A stretch of 10,000 nucleotides of DNA from Magnetospirillum sp. (GCA_020217035.1 JAIWOG010000122.1:1-10000), one strand, 5' to 3'; counted from the stretch's first letter, positions 1 to 6,452 are shown. Program-made: numbers and translations. The notes: generated from the letters alone by a model not told the origin.

Positions 1-561
1 GCGGCGCAGTTGGACTTGGCGCGTGACAATTGCGCCGGCTTGGACGTCACCTTCGTGGCCGCCCCGGCGGAACAAACCGGCCTGGATTGCGCGTCCTTCG
101 ACGGCGTGATCGCCGGCCAGTGCTGGCATTGGCTGGACCGCCGCCGCGCCGCCGCCGAGATGGCGCGGCTGATCAAGCCCGGCGGGCATTTGGTCATCTG
201 CCATTTCGACTGGCTGCCGCTGCCTGGCAACGTGGTGGCCGCCGCCGAGGATTTGATCCGCAAATGGAACCCGGTCTGGCCCATGGGCGGCGGCACCGGC
301 ATCTATCCGCAATGGCTGGGCGACATGGCGGTGGCCGGCTTCGAGAACCTGGAAAGCTTTTCCAGCGACCTGGCCACCCCCCATCCCCGCCAGGAATGGC
401 GAGCCCGGCTGCGGGCCACCGTCGGCGTCGCCGGTCGCCTGTCGCCGCAATTGATCCACGATTTCGACCAGGATGTGGGCCGCATGCTGGATTCGCGTTT
501 CCCCGGCGACCCCTTGATGGTGCCGCACCGCCTGTGGGCAGCCGTGGGCCGGCGCAAATGA
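1..561 (+). CDS. SAM-dependent class I methyltransferase, 3' part
   Basis: The reading frame is open from the first base, so the true start lies to the left; 186 codons are present. The segment FDGVIAGQCWHWLD followed by a helix and LIKPGGHLVI fits the second half of a methyltransferase type 11 / UbiE-like Rossmann fold. The HW-D pattern after the acidic beta strand and the KPGG turn are typical of this group. Family members usually run to about 250 residues, so roughly 60-70 residues, including the glycine-rich SAM-binding motif I, are probably missing. The C-terminal part (WNPVWPMGG onward) would form the substrate cap. The substrate cannot be told from the sequence. The gene converges on the Rid-family gene, with a hairpin terminator between them. 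Family is fairly sure; exact function is unknown. Confidence 0.8.
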   Translation, partial: AAQLDLARDNCAGLDVTFVAAPAEQTGLDCASFDGVIAGQCWHWLDRRRAAAEMARLIKPGGHLVICHFDWLPLPGNVVAAAEDLIRKWNPVWPMGGGTGIYPQWLGDMAVAGFENLESFSSDLATPHPRQEWRARLRATVGVAGRLSPQLIHDFDQDVGRMLDSRFPGDPLMVPHRLWAAVGRRK

Positions 562-564
562 CAA

Positions 565-597
565 AAGCCCCCGCCGGTCGCCGACCGGCGGGGGCTT
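565..597. terminator. Bidirectional intrinsic terminator hairpin
   Basis: A perfect 14-bp inverted repeat (arms 565-578 and 584-597, AAGCCCCCGCCGGT type) surrounds a 5-nt loop. It sits 4 bp after the methyltransferase stop and 16 bp after the Rid gene stop, which converge here. Read leftward, the stem is followed by TTTTGT, a usable U tract for the Rid transcript. Read rightward, only TTG follows, so termination in that direction should be weaker. Confidence 0.8.
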
Positions 598-612
598 GCA
601 ACGGCGGTTACA

Positions 613-987
613 TCACGCCTTCAGCGCGGTGACCTCGATTTCCACCTTCATGCGGGGGTCGACCAGACCGCAGACGATGGTGGTGTTGGCCGGCTTGGTG
701 GCCTTGAAATACTTGCCCAGCACCGGGCCGACGGTCTGGAAGAACGACGCCTCGGTCACGTAGACGACGACGCGGACGACGTCGGCCATGGTGGCGCCGG
801 CCTGTTCCAGGGCGGCCTTGATGGTCTGCAGGGCCTGGTCGGCCTGGTCGACTTCGCTGTCGGCGATCTGGCCGTCCTTGAAGCCCGAGGTGCCGGACAC
901 GAACACCCACGGATCCTGGACCACGGCACGGGAATAGCCGGCCACTTCCTCGAAGGGCGAGCCGGAAGAGATCAGGCGACGGGACAT
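613..987 (-). CDS. RidA-family (YjgF/YER057c/UK114) protein without the catalytic Arg
   Basis: A 124-residue protein of the Rid family, small trimeric proteins of which the RidA branch hydrolyses reactive enamine/imine intermediates. Family signatures are WVFVSGTSGF (27-36), ADVVRVVVYVT (68-78) and the C-terminal VEIEVTA (115-121). The ATG at 987 is preferred over an in-frame start 13 codons upstream because AAAGGAAAG lies just before it and MSRRLISSGSPFE is the usual family beginning. By my alignment, the E. coli RidA Arg105 position (PARS) reads PANT here, so Asn101 replaces the key arginine, while the glutamate of the VEIEV strand is kept. That is typical of Rid branches outside the enamine-deaminase group, and activity should not be assumed. 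It lies 72 bp after the DUF1491 gene and may belong to the same leftward transcript. Confidence 0.85.
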   Translation of the reverse strand: MSRRLISSGSPFEEVAGYSRAVVQDPWVFVSGTSGFKDGQIADSEVDQADQALQTIKAALEQAGATMADVVRVVVYVTEASFFQTVGPVLGKYFKATKPANTTIVCGLVDPRMKVEIEVTALKA

Positions 988-1059
988 GTGCTTTCCTTTG
1001 CGCAACGAAGGACGGATACGGCGCACGGTTCTATACGATTTTCATCCCCGCGCAAGGAT

Positions 1060-1404
1060 TCAAGCGCTGAACATCGGCTGCAGGAACGGCACATTTCCGT
1101 CCGGGCTTTCCACGTCCAGCACCCAGGAATCGGAATCGACGGCGCAGGCGCGCGCCACATAGGCATCGGCCCGCTGGTCGTCCACCGGTTCGCTTCCGGT
1201 GGCGCACATCCAACCCAGCCGCCCCTGGATGTCGCGAACCTGGGCATAGACGCGGTTGCGGTCGCGCCCCTCGATCACCCGCACCAAAATGGTGCCGCTG
1301 TCGTCATCGCCCTTCCGGGCCACCACCGCCTGTTGGAAATGCAGGCCGCATTGACGGATGGCGGCATGGATGAACAGCTTGGCTTTCAGTTTTGGTTCGC
1401 TCAT
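1060..1404 (-). CDS. DUF1491 family protein
   Basis: A 114-residue cytoplasmic protein without membrane segments or signal peptide. It opens with KLKAKLFIHAAIRQC, then VVARKGDDDSGTILVRV (27-43), and a late DSWVLDVES strand (91-100). This layout, with an RKGDxDSG turn and a closing W-[LV]-[DE]-VES strand, matches the DUF1491 family as I remember it; no biochemical role is known to me. The ATG at 1404 is favoured because it overlaps the stop of the upstream channel gene as ATGA, which implies translational coupling. A longer in-frame reading would run back into the channel gene and is a shadow. A link to the channel is suggested only by this overlap. Confidence 0.75.
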   Translation of the reverse strand: MSEPKLKAKLFIHAAIRQCGLHFQQAVVARKGDDDSGTILVRVIEGRDRNRVYAQVRDIQGRLGWMCATGSEPVDDQRADAYVARACAVDSDSWVLDVESPDGNVPFLQPMFSA

Positions 1405-2531
1405 TGCGGGACTGTGCTCTGGTTGATCGACAGCCGGGATTGGGCGGTGCGACGGATGGTTTCCAGGATTTCCGGCGACGATGCGGTGAATTGCTGGAAG
1501 TCGCGGGCGTCCAGGACCAATAAATGACAGCGGCTGAGGGCCCGGACGGTGGCCGTGCGCGGTCGCCGCTCCAACAGCGCGATCTCGCCGAAGAAGTCGC
1601 CCGCCTTCAGCACGAAGGTACCGGCGGCGCCGCTGACCTCGACCTGGCCGCTGACGATGAAATACATGCAATCGCCCGCGTCGCCGGCACGGACCACGTT
1701 TTCACCCTTGATGACCCGAACCAACTTCAGAAGCGCCGCCACCTGGGCGATCTGGGTGGCCTGAAGTTCGGAAAAGAACGGCACCTTGGCGACCAGATGC
1801 CAGGTGTTGACGAAATTGCGCCGCCGCATTTCCTCGGTGAAGCCGGACGCCAGGATCGATGCCGGCAGCGCGAACATGCCCAGCCCCAGAACCGCCACCC
1901 CGGCGCCCATGACCTTGCCCAAGGCGCTGATGGGCACCACGTCGCCATAGCCCAGCGTGGCCAGGGTGACGACGCTCCACCACATGGTTTGGGGAATGCT
2001 GGCCATGCCGGGATTGATGTCGCGCTCGACGAAGTAAAGCAGGGTCGAGGTCAGCAGCACCAGCAACGCCATGATGAACATGGCCGAGGCCAAGGGGCGC
2101 AATTCGGCCATCAGCACCACGCCCAGGGTTTCCAGCGCCGGGGAATAGCGTGCCAGCTTCAAGAAACAAAGGATGCCGAAAGCGGTTTCCACGTCATGCG
2201 ACCAACCGAGCAACGCCCCCGCCAGCACCGGCGCGAAAGCCAGCACGTCGAACAGCCCATAGATGCCGAACGCGTAGCCGGCCAGACGGCCCTCGCCTTT
2301 GGCGGCGACCAGCCGCAACAGGTAGTCCACCGCCAACATGGCGATGCAGGCATGCCCCAGATGGCGGATGACCGTTTCGGCCTCGCCCCAGATTCCGGGC
2401 ATGGTGTCGATGGCCGTCATCCCGGTGAAGCACAGGATGACCGCCACCAAGACCGCGCGGTAGAACTGCGCCCGCCTGGACGCCGAGGGCTCGCCGCCTA
2501 AGGTTCCACGCCACCACGCCGCCGCGCCCAT
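1401..2531 (-). CDS. Cyclic-nucleotide-binding K+ channel (MloK1-like)
   Basis: A 376-residue inner-membrane protein. Six hydrophobic segments lie at about 26-44, 58-76, 85-109, 117-142, 147-168 and 203-231. Between the last two is a pore loop with the potassium selectivity filter TLGYGD (192-197). A cytoplasmic cyclic-nucleotide-binding domain occupies about 250-365, with the phosphate-binding cassette FFGEIALLERRPRTATV (313-329); Arg325 and Thr326 are the expected ligands of the cyclic phosphate. The S4 region has only scattered basic residues, so the channel is probably not voltage-gated, as in MloK1 of Mesorhizobium loti, whose length is similar. The ATG at 2531 is preceded by a strong AGGGAGGA. 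The stop overlaps the DUF1491 start by 4 bases. Likely opened by cAMP or cGMP; ligand preference is not visible from sequence. Confidence 0.92.
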   Translation of the reverse strand: MGAAAWWRGTLGGEPSASRRAQFYRAVLVAVILCFTGMTAIDTMPGIWGEAETVIRHLGHACIAMLAVDYLLRLVAAKGEGRLAGYAFGIYGLFDVLAFAPVLAGALLGWSHDVETAFGILCFLKLARYSPALETLGVVLMAELRPLASAMFIMALLVLLTSTLLYFVERDINPGMASIPQTMWWSVVTLATLGYGDVVPISALGKVMGAGVAVLGLGMFALPASILASGFTEEMRRRNFVNTWHLVAKVPFFSELQATQIAQVAALLKLVRVIKGENVVRAGDAGDCMYFIVSGQVEVSGAAGTFVLKAGDFFGEIALLERRPRTATVRALSRCHLLVLDARDFQQFTASSPEILETIRRTAQSRLSINQSTVPQ

Positions 2532-2636
2532 GCCGTCCTCCCTTTACAACGCCCCAGGGTTTACACCGCTTCCCTGGTTCTGACCAGCAAGCGCGGCGAC
2601 ACCCTCTGCTTCCGAACCGAAAGTATAAAGCGACGA

Positions 2637-2667
2637 TTGCTTTTGCCGCGTCGCATCATGCTAAGAT
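2637..2667 (+). promoter_or_regulatory. Candidate extended -10 promoter for the first hemerythrin gene
   Basis: TGCTAAGAT (2659-2667) fits an extended -10 (TG-n-TAnnnT, hexamer TAAGAT). TTGCTT (2637-2642) is a weak -35 at a 19-bp spacing. A start near 2674 would give a leader of about 45 nt before the ATG at 2719. Confidence 0.35.
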
Positions 2668-2718
2668 GACCAGACAAAACAAATGGGAACCAGGGCCTTG
2701 CGCCCAAGGGGGAAACAC

Positions 2719-3144
2719 ATGGACCACGCCCCGCAGATCGTCACCTGGACGACCGCCCTCAGTGTCGGCGTCGACCATCTGGACGCCCACCACCGCCGCC
2801 TGATCGAATTGCTGAACCAATTGGGCGGTGCCGTGAGCTTAGGCGATTCGCGCCAGGTCACCGGCATGGTCCTGGGCGAGTTGATCCGCTATGTGTTCTA
2901 CCATTTCGGCGAAGAAGAACGCCTGATGGAAGAAGCCGGATACCAGGACCTGGACGCCCACCGCCAGTCGCACCGCATCATGGCCGATCACGTGCGCAGC
3001 CTGGAGCAAGCCTACGACCGCGACCCCAGCGCCGTGGTGGCGGCCGAGTTGCATGCTTTCCTGGCCGACTGGCTGGTGCACCACATCCGGGCCGAGGACA
3101 GCCGCTACGCCCCCGCTTTGTGTCAAATGGCGCAGGCGGTGTAG
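2719..3144 (+). CDS. Bacteriohemerythrin (first copy)
   Basis: A 141-residue single-domain hemerythrin, a four-helix-bundle protein that binds O2 at a non-haem di-iron site. All expected ligands can be placed: His25 (in DAHHRRL), His62 and Glu66 (HFGEE), His81 and His85 (HRQSH), and His122 with Asp127 (HIRAED). The usual opening W-x-x-x-LSVGVD is at 10-19. Start choice: the ATG at 2719 follows AAGGGGGAAACAC, a good ribosome site, and gives the standard N-terminus; an in-frame ATG 36 bases upstream would add 12 residues not typical of the family. No transmembrane or methyl-accepting domain is fused, so it is a soluble O2 carrier, store or sensor. It stands alone, 115 bp before the small Cys/His protein. 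Confidence 0.93.
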   Translation: MDHAPQIVTWTTALSVGVDHLDAHHRRLIELLNQLGGAVSLGDSRQVTGMVLGELIRYVFYHFGEEERLMEEAGYQDLDAHRQSHRIMADHVRSLEQAYDRDPSAVVAAELHAFLADWLVHHIRAEDSRYAPALCQMAQAV

Positions 3145-3246
3145 TTCGTTCGGACCGCGCCTGCTTCTTTCGCGTCATCCCTTCCCCCGCATGCCGCATT
3201 GCGGCAAGACGGTGTCCGGGCCAGCATGATCCATGGACAAGCCATC

Positions 3247-3253
3247 AAGGGGG
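3247..3253 (+). promoter_or_regulatory. Ribosome binding site deciding a GTG start
   Basis: AAGGGGG lies 6 bases before the GTG at 3260. It closely matches the AAGGGGGAA before the first hemerythrin and points to this GTG rather than the in-frame ATG at 3233, which has no comparable site. Confidence 0.6.
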
Positions 3254-3259
3254 AACGTC

Positions 3260-3472
3260 GTGGAACAAACATGCCGGTTCTGCGGGCAAGCCTATCCCGA
3301 CCATGACGAAGACTGCCGGGTTCCCGGCGACATGGAACGTTTCGCACGCATCCACGCGCTGTTGGGAAACCGCCCCGACAAGCATTACCTCCGCAGCAAC
3401 CTGAAACGCTATCTGGTGGCGTTCGGCCGCTGGGAAGGTGGTCAGGTGAATTCCGCCACCAGCGGGGCATGA
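3260..3472 (+). CDS. Small Cys/His (zinc-knuckle-like) protein, unknown function
   Basis: A 70-residue protein (GTG start) not recognised as a named family. Its N-terminus carries Cys5-x2-Cys8-x6-His15-x3-Cys19 (CRFCGQAYPDHDEDC), a plausible single metal site, probably zinc. The rest is basic and likely helical (MERFARIHALL, YLRSNLKRYLVAF). Support for a real gene is a well-spaced AAGGGGG site, the metal-type motif, and its position just after a hemerythrin gene on the same strand. Against it are its shortness and a 31-bp tail-to-tail overlap with the nuclease gene (3442-3472). A small hairpin (TGCCGC-ATT-GCGGCA, 3192-3206) with no T tract lies in the gap before it, so read-through from the hemerythrin gene is possible. 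Function unknown. Confidence 0.6.
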   Translation: MEQTCRFCGQAYPDHDEDCRVPGDMERFARIHALLGNRPDKHYLRSNLKRYLVAFGRWEGGQVNSATSGA

Positions 3473-4425
3473 TAGCTGTCGGGGGCCTGCCAGATTCGCG
3501 CCGGGCTGACCAGTTCGTCGCCCAACGACTCGTTGTGGATCTCGCAGCCCACCAGGTCGCCCAACAGCGGCCGTGACAGCAAAAGGTGATCCAGCATCAC
3601 CCGACGCCCGTGATGGATGACGGAATAGCGCTGACTGTCCGACACCGAGCGTTCGGCCGGGACCAGCATGCGCGGCGCCAAATGGCCGTTGCCGGTGTCT
3701 TCCTCGTCGCCCATCAAAGTACGCAACGGCGCCTCGCGGTCGCCGCAATTGAAGTCGCCGCAGACCACCACCCGGGCCTGGGGGTCGGCGTCGAACAAGC
3801 TCTCGACCAGCAACCGCGCCTCGAGCGCCTGACCGGCCCGCTTCACCGCCGCCAGATAGAACCCCTCGGCCCAGCCGCCAACGCTGAGCCATCGACCATG
3901 CTCTGTCTTCTGGCCGGGCAGCCAGGCGGCACGCGGCGCCCGCAAGTGGACGTTGACCACCTGAACCACCCGCCCCCGCCCCAGATCCAGGCAGGCATGC
4001 AGGATGGGGCGATCCCATTCCACCGGCTGGGCCTGTTCGGGCGCCGGACGGGCGGTGACCGGAAGGATGGCCGGCGGCGGAACCAGATGGTGCCAGACCT
4101 GGCCGTGGGACAGGATGGGAAAGCGTGACAGGATGACCAGGTTGTGATGGTCGGACGGCCGCGATCCCCCCCGGTTGGTGCTGATCAGCCGGTGATAGCG
4201 GGCGTAGTCGGTGCCTTCCAGCAGACGATCCAACCCCACGGGCGTGCGGGGACCGCGCTTGCCGTCGATGGTGTGGGCGTTCACTTCCTGCAGGCACAGC
4301 ACGTCGGCCCGCAGACGGCGCAATTGCGGACGCAACACCGCCACGCGGTCCTCGAACGCCCTGTCCTCGCCGCCGCGGTCGTCCAGGTTCTCAAGGTTGA
4401 AAGTCCCCAAACGCCAGCGTCTCAC
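3442..4425 (-). CDS. Endonuclease/exonuclease/phosphatase (EEP) family protein
   Basis: A 327-residue metal-dependent phosphoesterase-fold protein. EEP motifs appear in order: TFNLENL with Asn10, CLQEV with Glu47 (metal ligand), HNLVILSRFPI (94-104), VVNVHLRA with His160, GDFN with Asp224 and Asn226, LDHLLLS with Asp279, and a closing SYHAPLVAEF with His319. The last motif is normally S-D-H-x-P; Tyr318 takes the aspartate place here. The start is GTG at 4425, with GGGAGG about six bases before it. There is no signal peptide, so it is probably cytoplasmic. The family covers DNA-repair nucleases, sphingomyelinases and inositol phosphatases; the substrate cannot be told. It is divergent from the second hemerythrin and overlaps the 3' end of the small Cys/His gene. 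Confidence 0.85.
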   Translation of the reverse strand: MRRWRLGTFNLENLDDRGGEDRAFEDRVAVLRPQLRRLRADVLCLQEVNAHTIDGKRGPRTPVGLDRLLEGTDYARYHRLISTNRGGSRPSDHHNLVILSRFPILSHGQVWHHLVPPPAILPVTARPAPEQAQPVEWDRPILHACLDLGRGRVVQVVNVHLRAPRAAWLPGQKTEHGRWLSVGGWAEGFYLAAVKRAGQALEARLLVESLFDADPQARVVVCGDFNCGDREAPLRTLMGDEEDTGNGHLAPRMLVPAERSVSDSQRYSVIHHGRRVMLDHLLLSRPLLGDLVGCEIHNESLGDELVSPARIWQAPDSYHAPLVAEFT

Positions 4426-4456
4426 CCCGGCCTCCCGCCTGTGCGCAAGTCACATG

Positions 4457-4465
4457 ATTCTAACA
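4457..4465 (-). promoter_or_regulatory. Candidate extended -10 promoter for the EEP gene
   Basis: On the minus strand the sequence reads TGTTAGAAT: an extended -10 with hexamer TAGAAT (5 of 6 to consensus). No good -35 is visible. A start near 4450 leaves a leader of about 25 nt before the GTG at 4425, enough for the GGGAGG site. Confidence 0.4.
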
Positions 4466-4485
4466 TATCCGTCATCGCCCTCCGC

Positions 4486-4515
4486 TTGTAACAAATACCC
4501 GGCCGATGTTATTGA
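4486..4515 (+). promoter_or_regulatory. Candidate promoter for the hemerythrin-cheZ operon
   Basis: TTGTAA (4486-4491), an 18-bp spacer, then TATTGA (4510-4515) preceded by TG-T. It is weak, but it is the only such pair in the 115-bp divergent gap, and a start near 4521 fits the GGAGGGGAG ribosome site just before the ATG at 4541. Confidence 0.3.
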
Positions 4516-4540
4516 TCATCAGCGACGGAGGGGAGCGGAC

Positions 4541-4987
4541 ATGGTGATCCTGGCTTGGAACGAGGCGTACAGCGTCGGCAGCGCCATGATCGATTCCGAT
4601 CATCGCATCCTGATCAACCTGGTCAACCAGTTGCACGACGCCATGGAAACCGGCCAAAGCCGCGATGTCCTGGGCAGCGTCCTCAACGTGCTGGCCGAGT
4701 ATGTCGAACACCACTTCCATCGCGAAGAATTGCTGATGGAGCGCATCGGCTATCCCGACCGACAGGCCCATATCCAGAATCACCGCGAACTCGAAACCAA
4801 GGTCCGGTCCATCCGCGATTGCTGGCTGGCCGGGAAACGTCAAGTTCTTGATGACGAAGTGCTGGGTTTTCTGAAAAGATGGCTGTCGGACCATATACTA
4901 AGGGCAGATTTGGCTTACCGTCCTTGGATCGAAGCCGCCGACACCCGCGGGGGTACGGATGACGGCGGTCAGGCGGTGACACTTTAA
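4541..4987 (+). CDS. Bacteriohemerythrin (second copy)
   Basis: A 148-residue hemerythrin-domain protein. Di-iron ligands are present: His21 (DSDHRIL), His58 and Glu62 (HFHREE), His77 and His81 (HIQNH), and His118 with Asp123 (HILRAD). The opening LAWNEAYSVGSAMID is the standard N-terminus. The ATG at 4541 follows GGAGGGGAG. It is clearly diverged from the first copy and has a short polar Gly/Asp tail (136-148). The cheZ gene starts 28 bp after its stop with no terminator between, so the two are probably cotranscribed. In other bacteria hemerythrin domains act as O2 sensors or carriers, and some are fused to chemoreceptors (DcrH); this free-standing form next to cheZ suggests a link to oxygen-dependent motility. 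That role is inferred. Confidence 0.92.
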   Translation: MVILAWNEAYSVGSAMIDSDHRILINLVNQLHDAMETGQSRDVLGSVLNVLAEYVEHHFHREELLMERIGYPDRQAHIQNHRELETKVRSIRDCWLAGKRQVLDDEVLGFLKRWLSDHILRADLAYRPWIEAADTRGGTDDGGQAVTL

Positions 4988-5015
4988 AACATCTTGGGGG
5001 GAGGGCGCGTCCCGA

Positions 5016-5774
5016 ATGATGACCGAACGCAAATTGTTTACCGCTGAGATTCAGCGCCTCAAGGCCCAGGCCGCCAAGGGCAACCAAGTCCCCGTCGCCA
5101 TCGGCGGCGGGGTGTCCAACGACGAAGTGTTGCGGGTCTTGAACGAAATCCGCGGCGACATCCGCAACCTGGAACACGCCATGCGTGGCGAAGAGGCGCC
5201 GCCGCCTTCCGCGCAAGCCGCCGGCCTGGACGAAATGGTCAGCCAAAAGCAGGCCGAAGTGTCCATGCTGAAGACCGAGCTGCGGGCACTGGCCGTCTGC
5301 ATCGAGCAGACCAAGCAGGAAATCGCCGCCCTGCGGCCCAAGGATTCCGAGGAAGACCGCATCCTGGCGGTCACCTTTGAACTGGACGCCATCGTCGAAG
5401 CCACCGAAGGCGCCACCCAGACCATCCTGGAGGCCGCCGAGAAGATCGAAACGCTGACCAGCGAGATCGCCTCGCACGGGGACGACGCCTACGTCAAGCG
5501 CCTGGCCGAGGACATCAACGAAACCGTCATCACCATGTTCGAGGCTTGCAACTTCCAGGACATTACCGGCCAGCGCATCACCAAGGTGGTGAAGACGCTG
5601 AAGTACATCGAATCGCGCGTCAACGCCATGATCGACATCTGGGGACCGGACAACATCGCCGAGATCGTCCCCAAGCAGGTCGAGGAACGCGACGACGATT
5701 CCAAGCTGCTGAACGGCCCCGCCTTGGAAAACCAGGGCATCAGCCAGGACGAAATCGACAAGCTGTTCGGTTAG
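5016..5774 (+). CDS. cheZ: Protein phosphatase CheZ (CheY-P phosphatase)
   Basis: A 252-residue chemotaxis protein that speeds dephosphorylation of CheY-P, setting the flagellar switching signal. The catalytic signature is ACNFQDITGQRI (177-188): Asp182 and Gln186 match E. coli CheZ Asp143 and Gln147, the glutamine inserted into the CheY active site. Long helices before (72-150) and after (187-208) fit the four-helix-bundle dimer. A flexible acidic linker (221-238) leads to a C-terminal SQDEIDKLFG (243-252), equivalent to the E. coli CheZ tail that docks on CheY and resembling the N-terminal CheY-binding peptide of FliM. Two ATGs (5016, 5019) are possible; GGAGG lies 11 bases before the first. 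It is the second gene after a hemerythrin and ends at a strong terminator. Confidence 0.9.
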   Translation: MMTERKLFTAEIQRLKAQAAKGNQVPVAIGGGVSNDEVLRVLNEIRGDIRNLEHAMRGEEAPPPSAQAAGLDEMVSQKQAEVSMLKTELRALAVCIEQTKQEIAALRPKDSEEDRILAVTFELDAIVEATEGATQTILEAAEKIETLTSEIASHGDDAYVKRLAEDINETVITMFEACNFQDITGQRITKVVKTLKYIESRVNAMIDIWGPDNIAEIVPKQVEERDDDSKLLNGPALENQGISQDEIDKLFG

Positions 5775-5797
5775 GAGTGTTTTTTCGCCTTCGGATC

Positions 5798-5835
5798 AGG
5801 CCGGCTTCCATAAAGGAAGCCGGCCTTTTACTTTT
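5798..5835 (+). terminator. Intrinsic terminator of the hemerythrin-cheZ operon
   Basis: A perfect 12-bp stem (AGGCCGGCTTCC, 5798-5809, with its complement 5815-5826) around a 5-nt ATAAA loop, followed by TTTTACTTTT. It starts 23 bp after the cheZ stop. This is the clearest rho-independent terminator in the window and separates the operon from rnpB. Confidence 0.93.
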
Positions 5836-5964
5836 AATAAGCGCCGTTGAAGCAGAATCATCTGGACAACCTAGGCAATGTTCGGCAAGCAACCGGCGCC
5901 AACACAAATAATCGCCAGAACAAATTACGTAAAATTTTGTTTTATTACTATCGACACGTCCACC

Positions 5965-5993
5965 TTGACGCGCCCGCCCCAACCCGCCACCAT
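5965..5993 (+). promoter_or_regulatory. rnpB promoter
   Basis: TTGACG (5965-5970) and CACCAT (5988-5993) are separated by exactly 17 bp and predict a start at about 6000, where the P1 helix of the RNase P RNA begins. An AT-rich tract (5921-5951, including TTACGTAA at 5925-5932 and AAAATTTTG) lies just upstream, in the position of an UP element. The -10 is poor by consensus, but its position relative to the RNA end is right. Confidence 0.55.
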
Positions 5994-5999
5994 GCGCCC

Positions 6000-6385
<386 letters not shown>

Positions 6386-6452
6386 AAATCCCCCCCATCT
6401 TGGCCCCATGCCGTCCCATGGCCCAGCCCGGCAGGCTCTATCCTCCACATAA

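Noticed and set aside
1030..1055. TTGCGC and TATAGA on the minus strand before the Rid gene
   Set aside because: The spacer is only 14 bp, too short for a normal promoter; read-through from DUF1491 is as likely.
1524..2501. Plus-strand open frame (325 codons) opposite the channel gene
   Set aside because: Translation is rich in His, Gln and Arg with no domain; the opposite strand encodes an unmistakable K+ channel.
2622..2627. TATACT on the minus strand as a -10 for the channel gene
   Set aside because: A good -10 hexamer, but no -35 at 16-18 bp and no extended -10; not enough to call a promoter.
3192..3206. TGCCGC-ATT-GCGGCA hairpin after the first hemerythrin
   Set aside because: The stem is only 6 bp with no T tract; too weak to call a terminator.
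3245..4297. Second long minus-strand frame (350 codons) in the nuclease region
   Set aside because: It overlaps the EEP gene in another frame, and its Gly/Arg/Pro-rich translation shows no motifs.
6427..6438. AGCC/GGCT near the 3' side of rnpB as its terminator
   Set aside because: The stem is 4 bp with no T run; the end of the rnpB transcript cannot be assigned from sequence.
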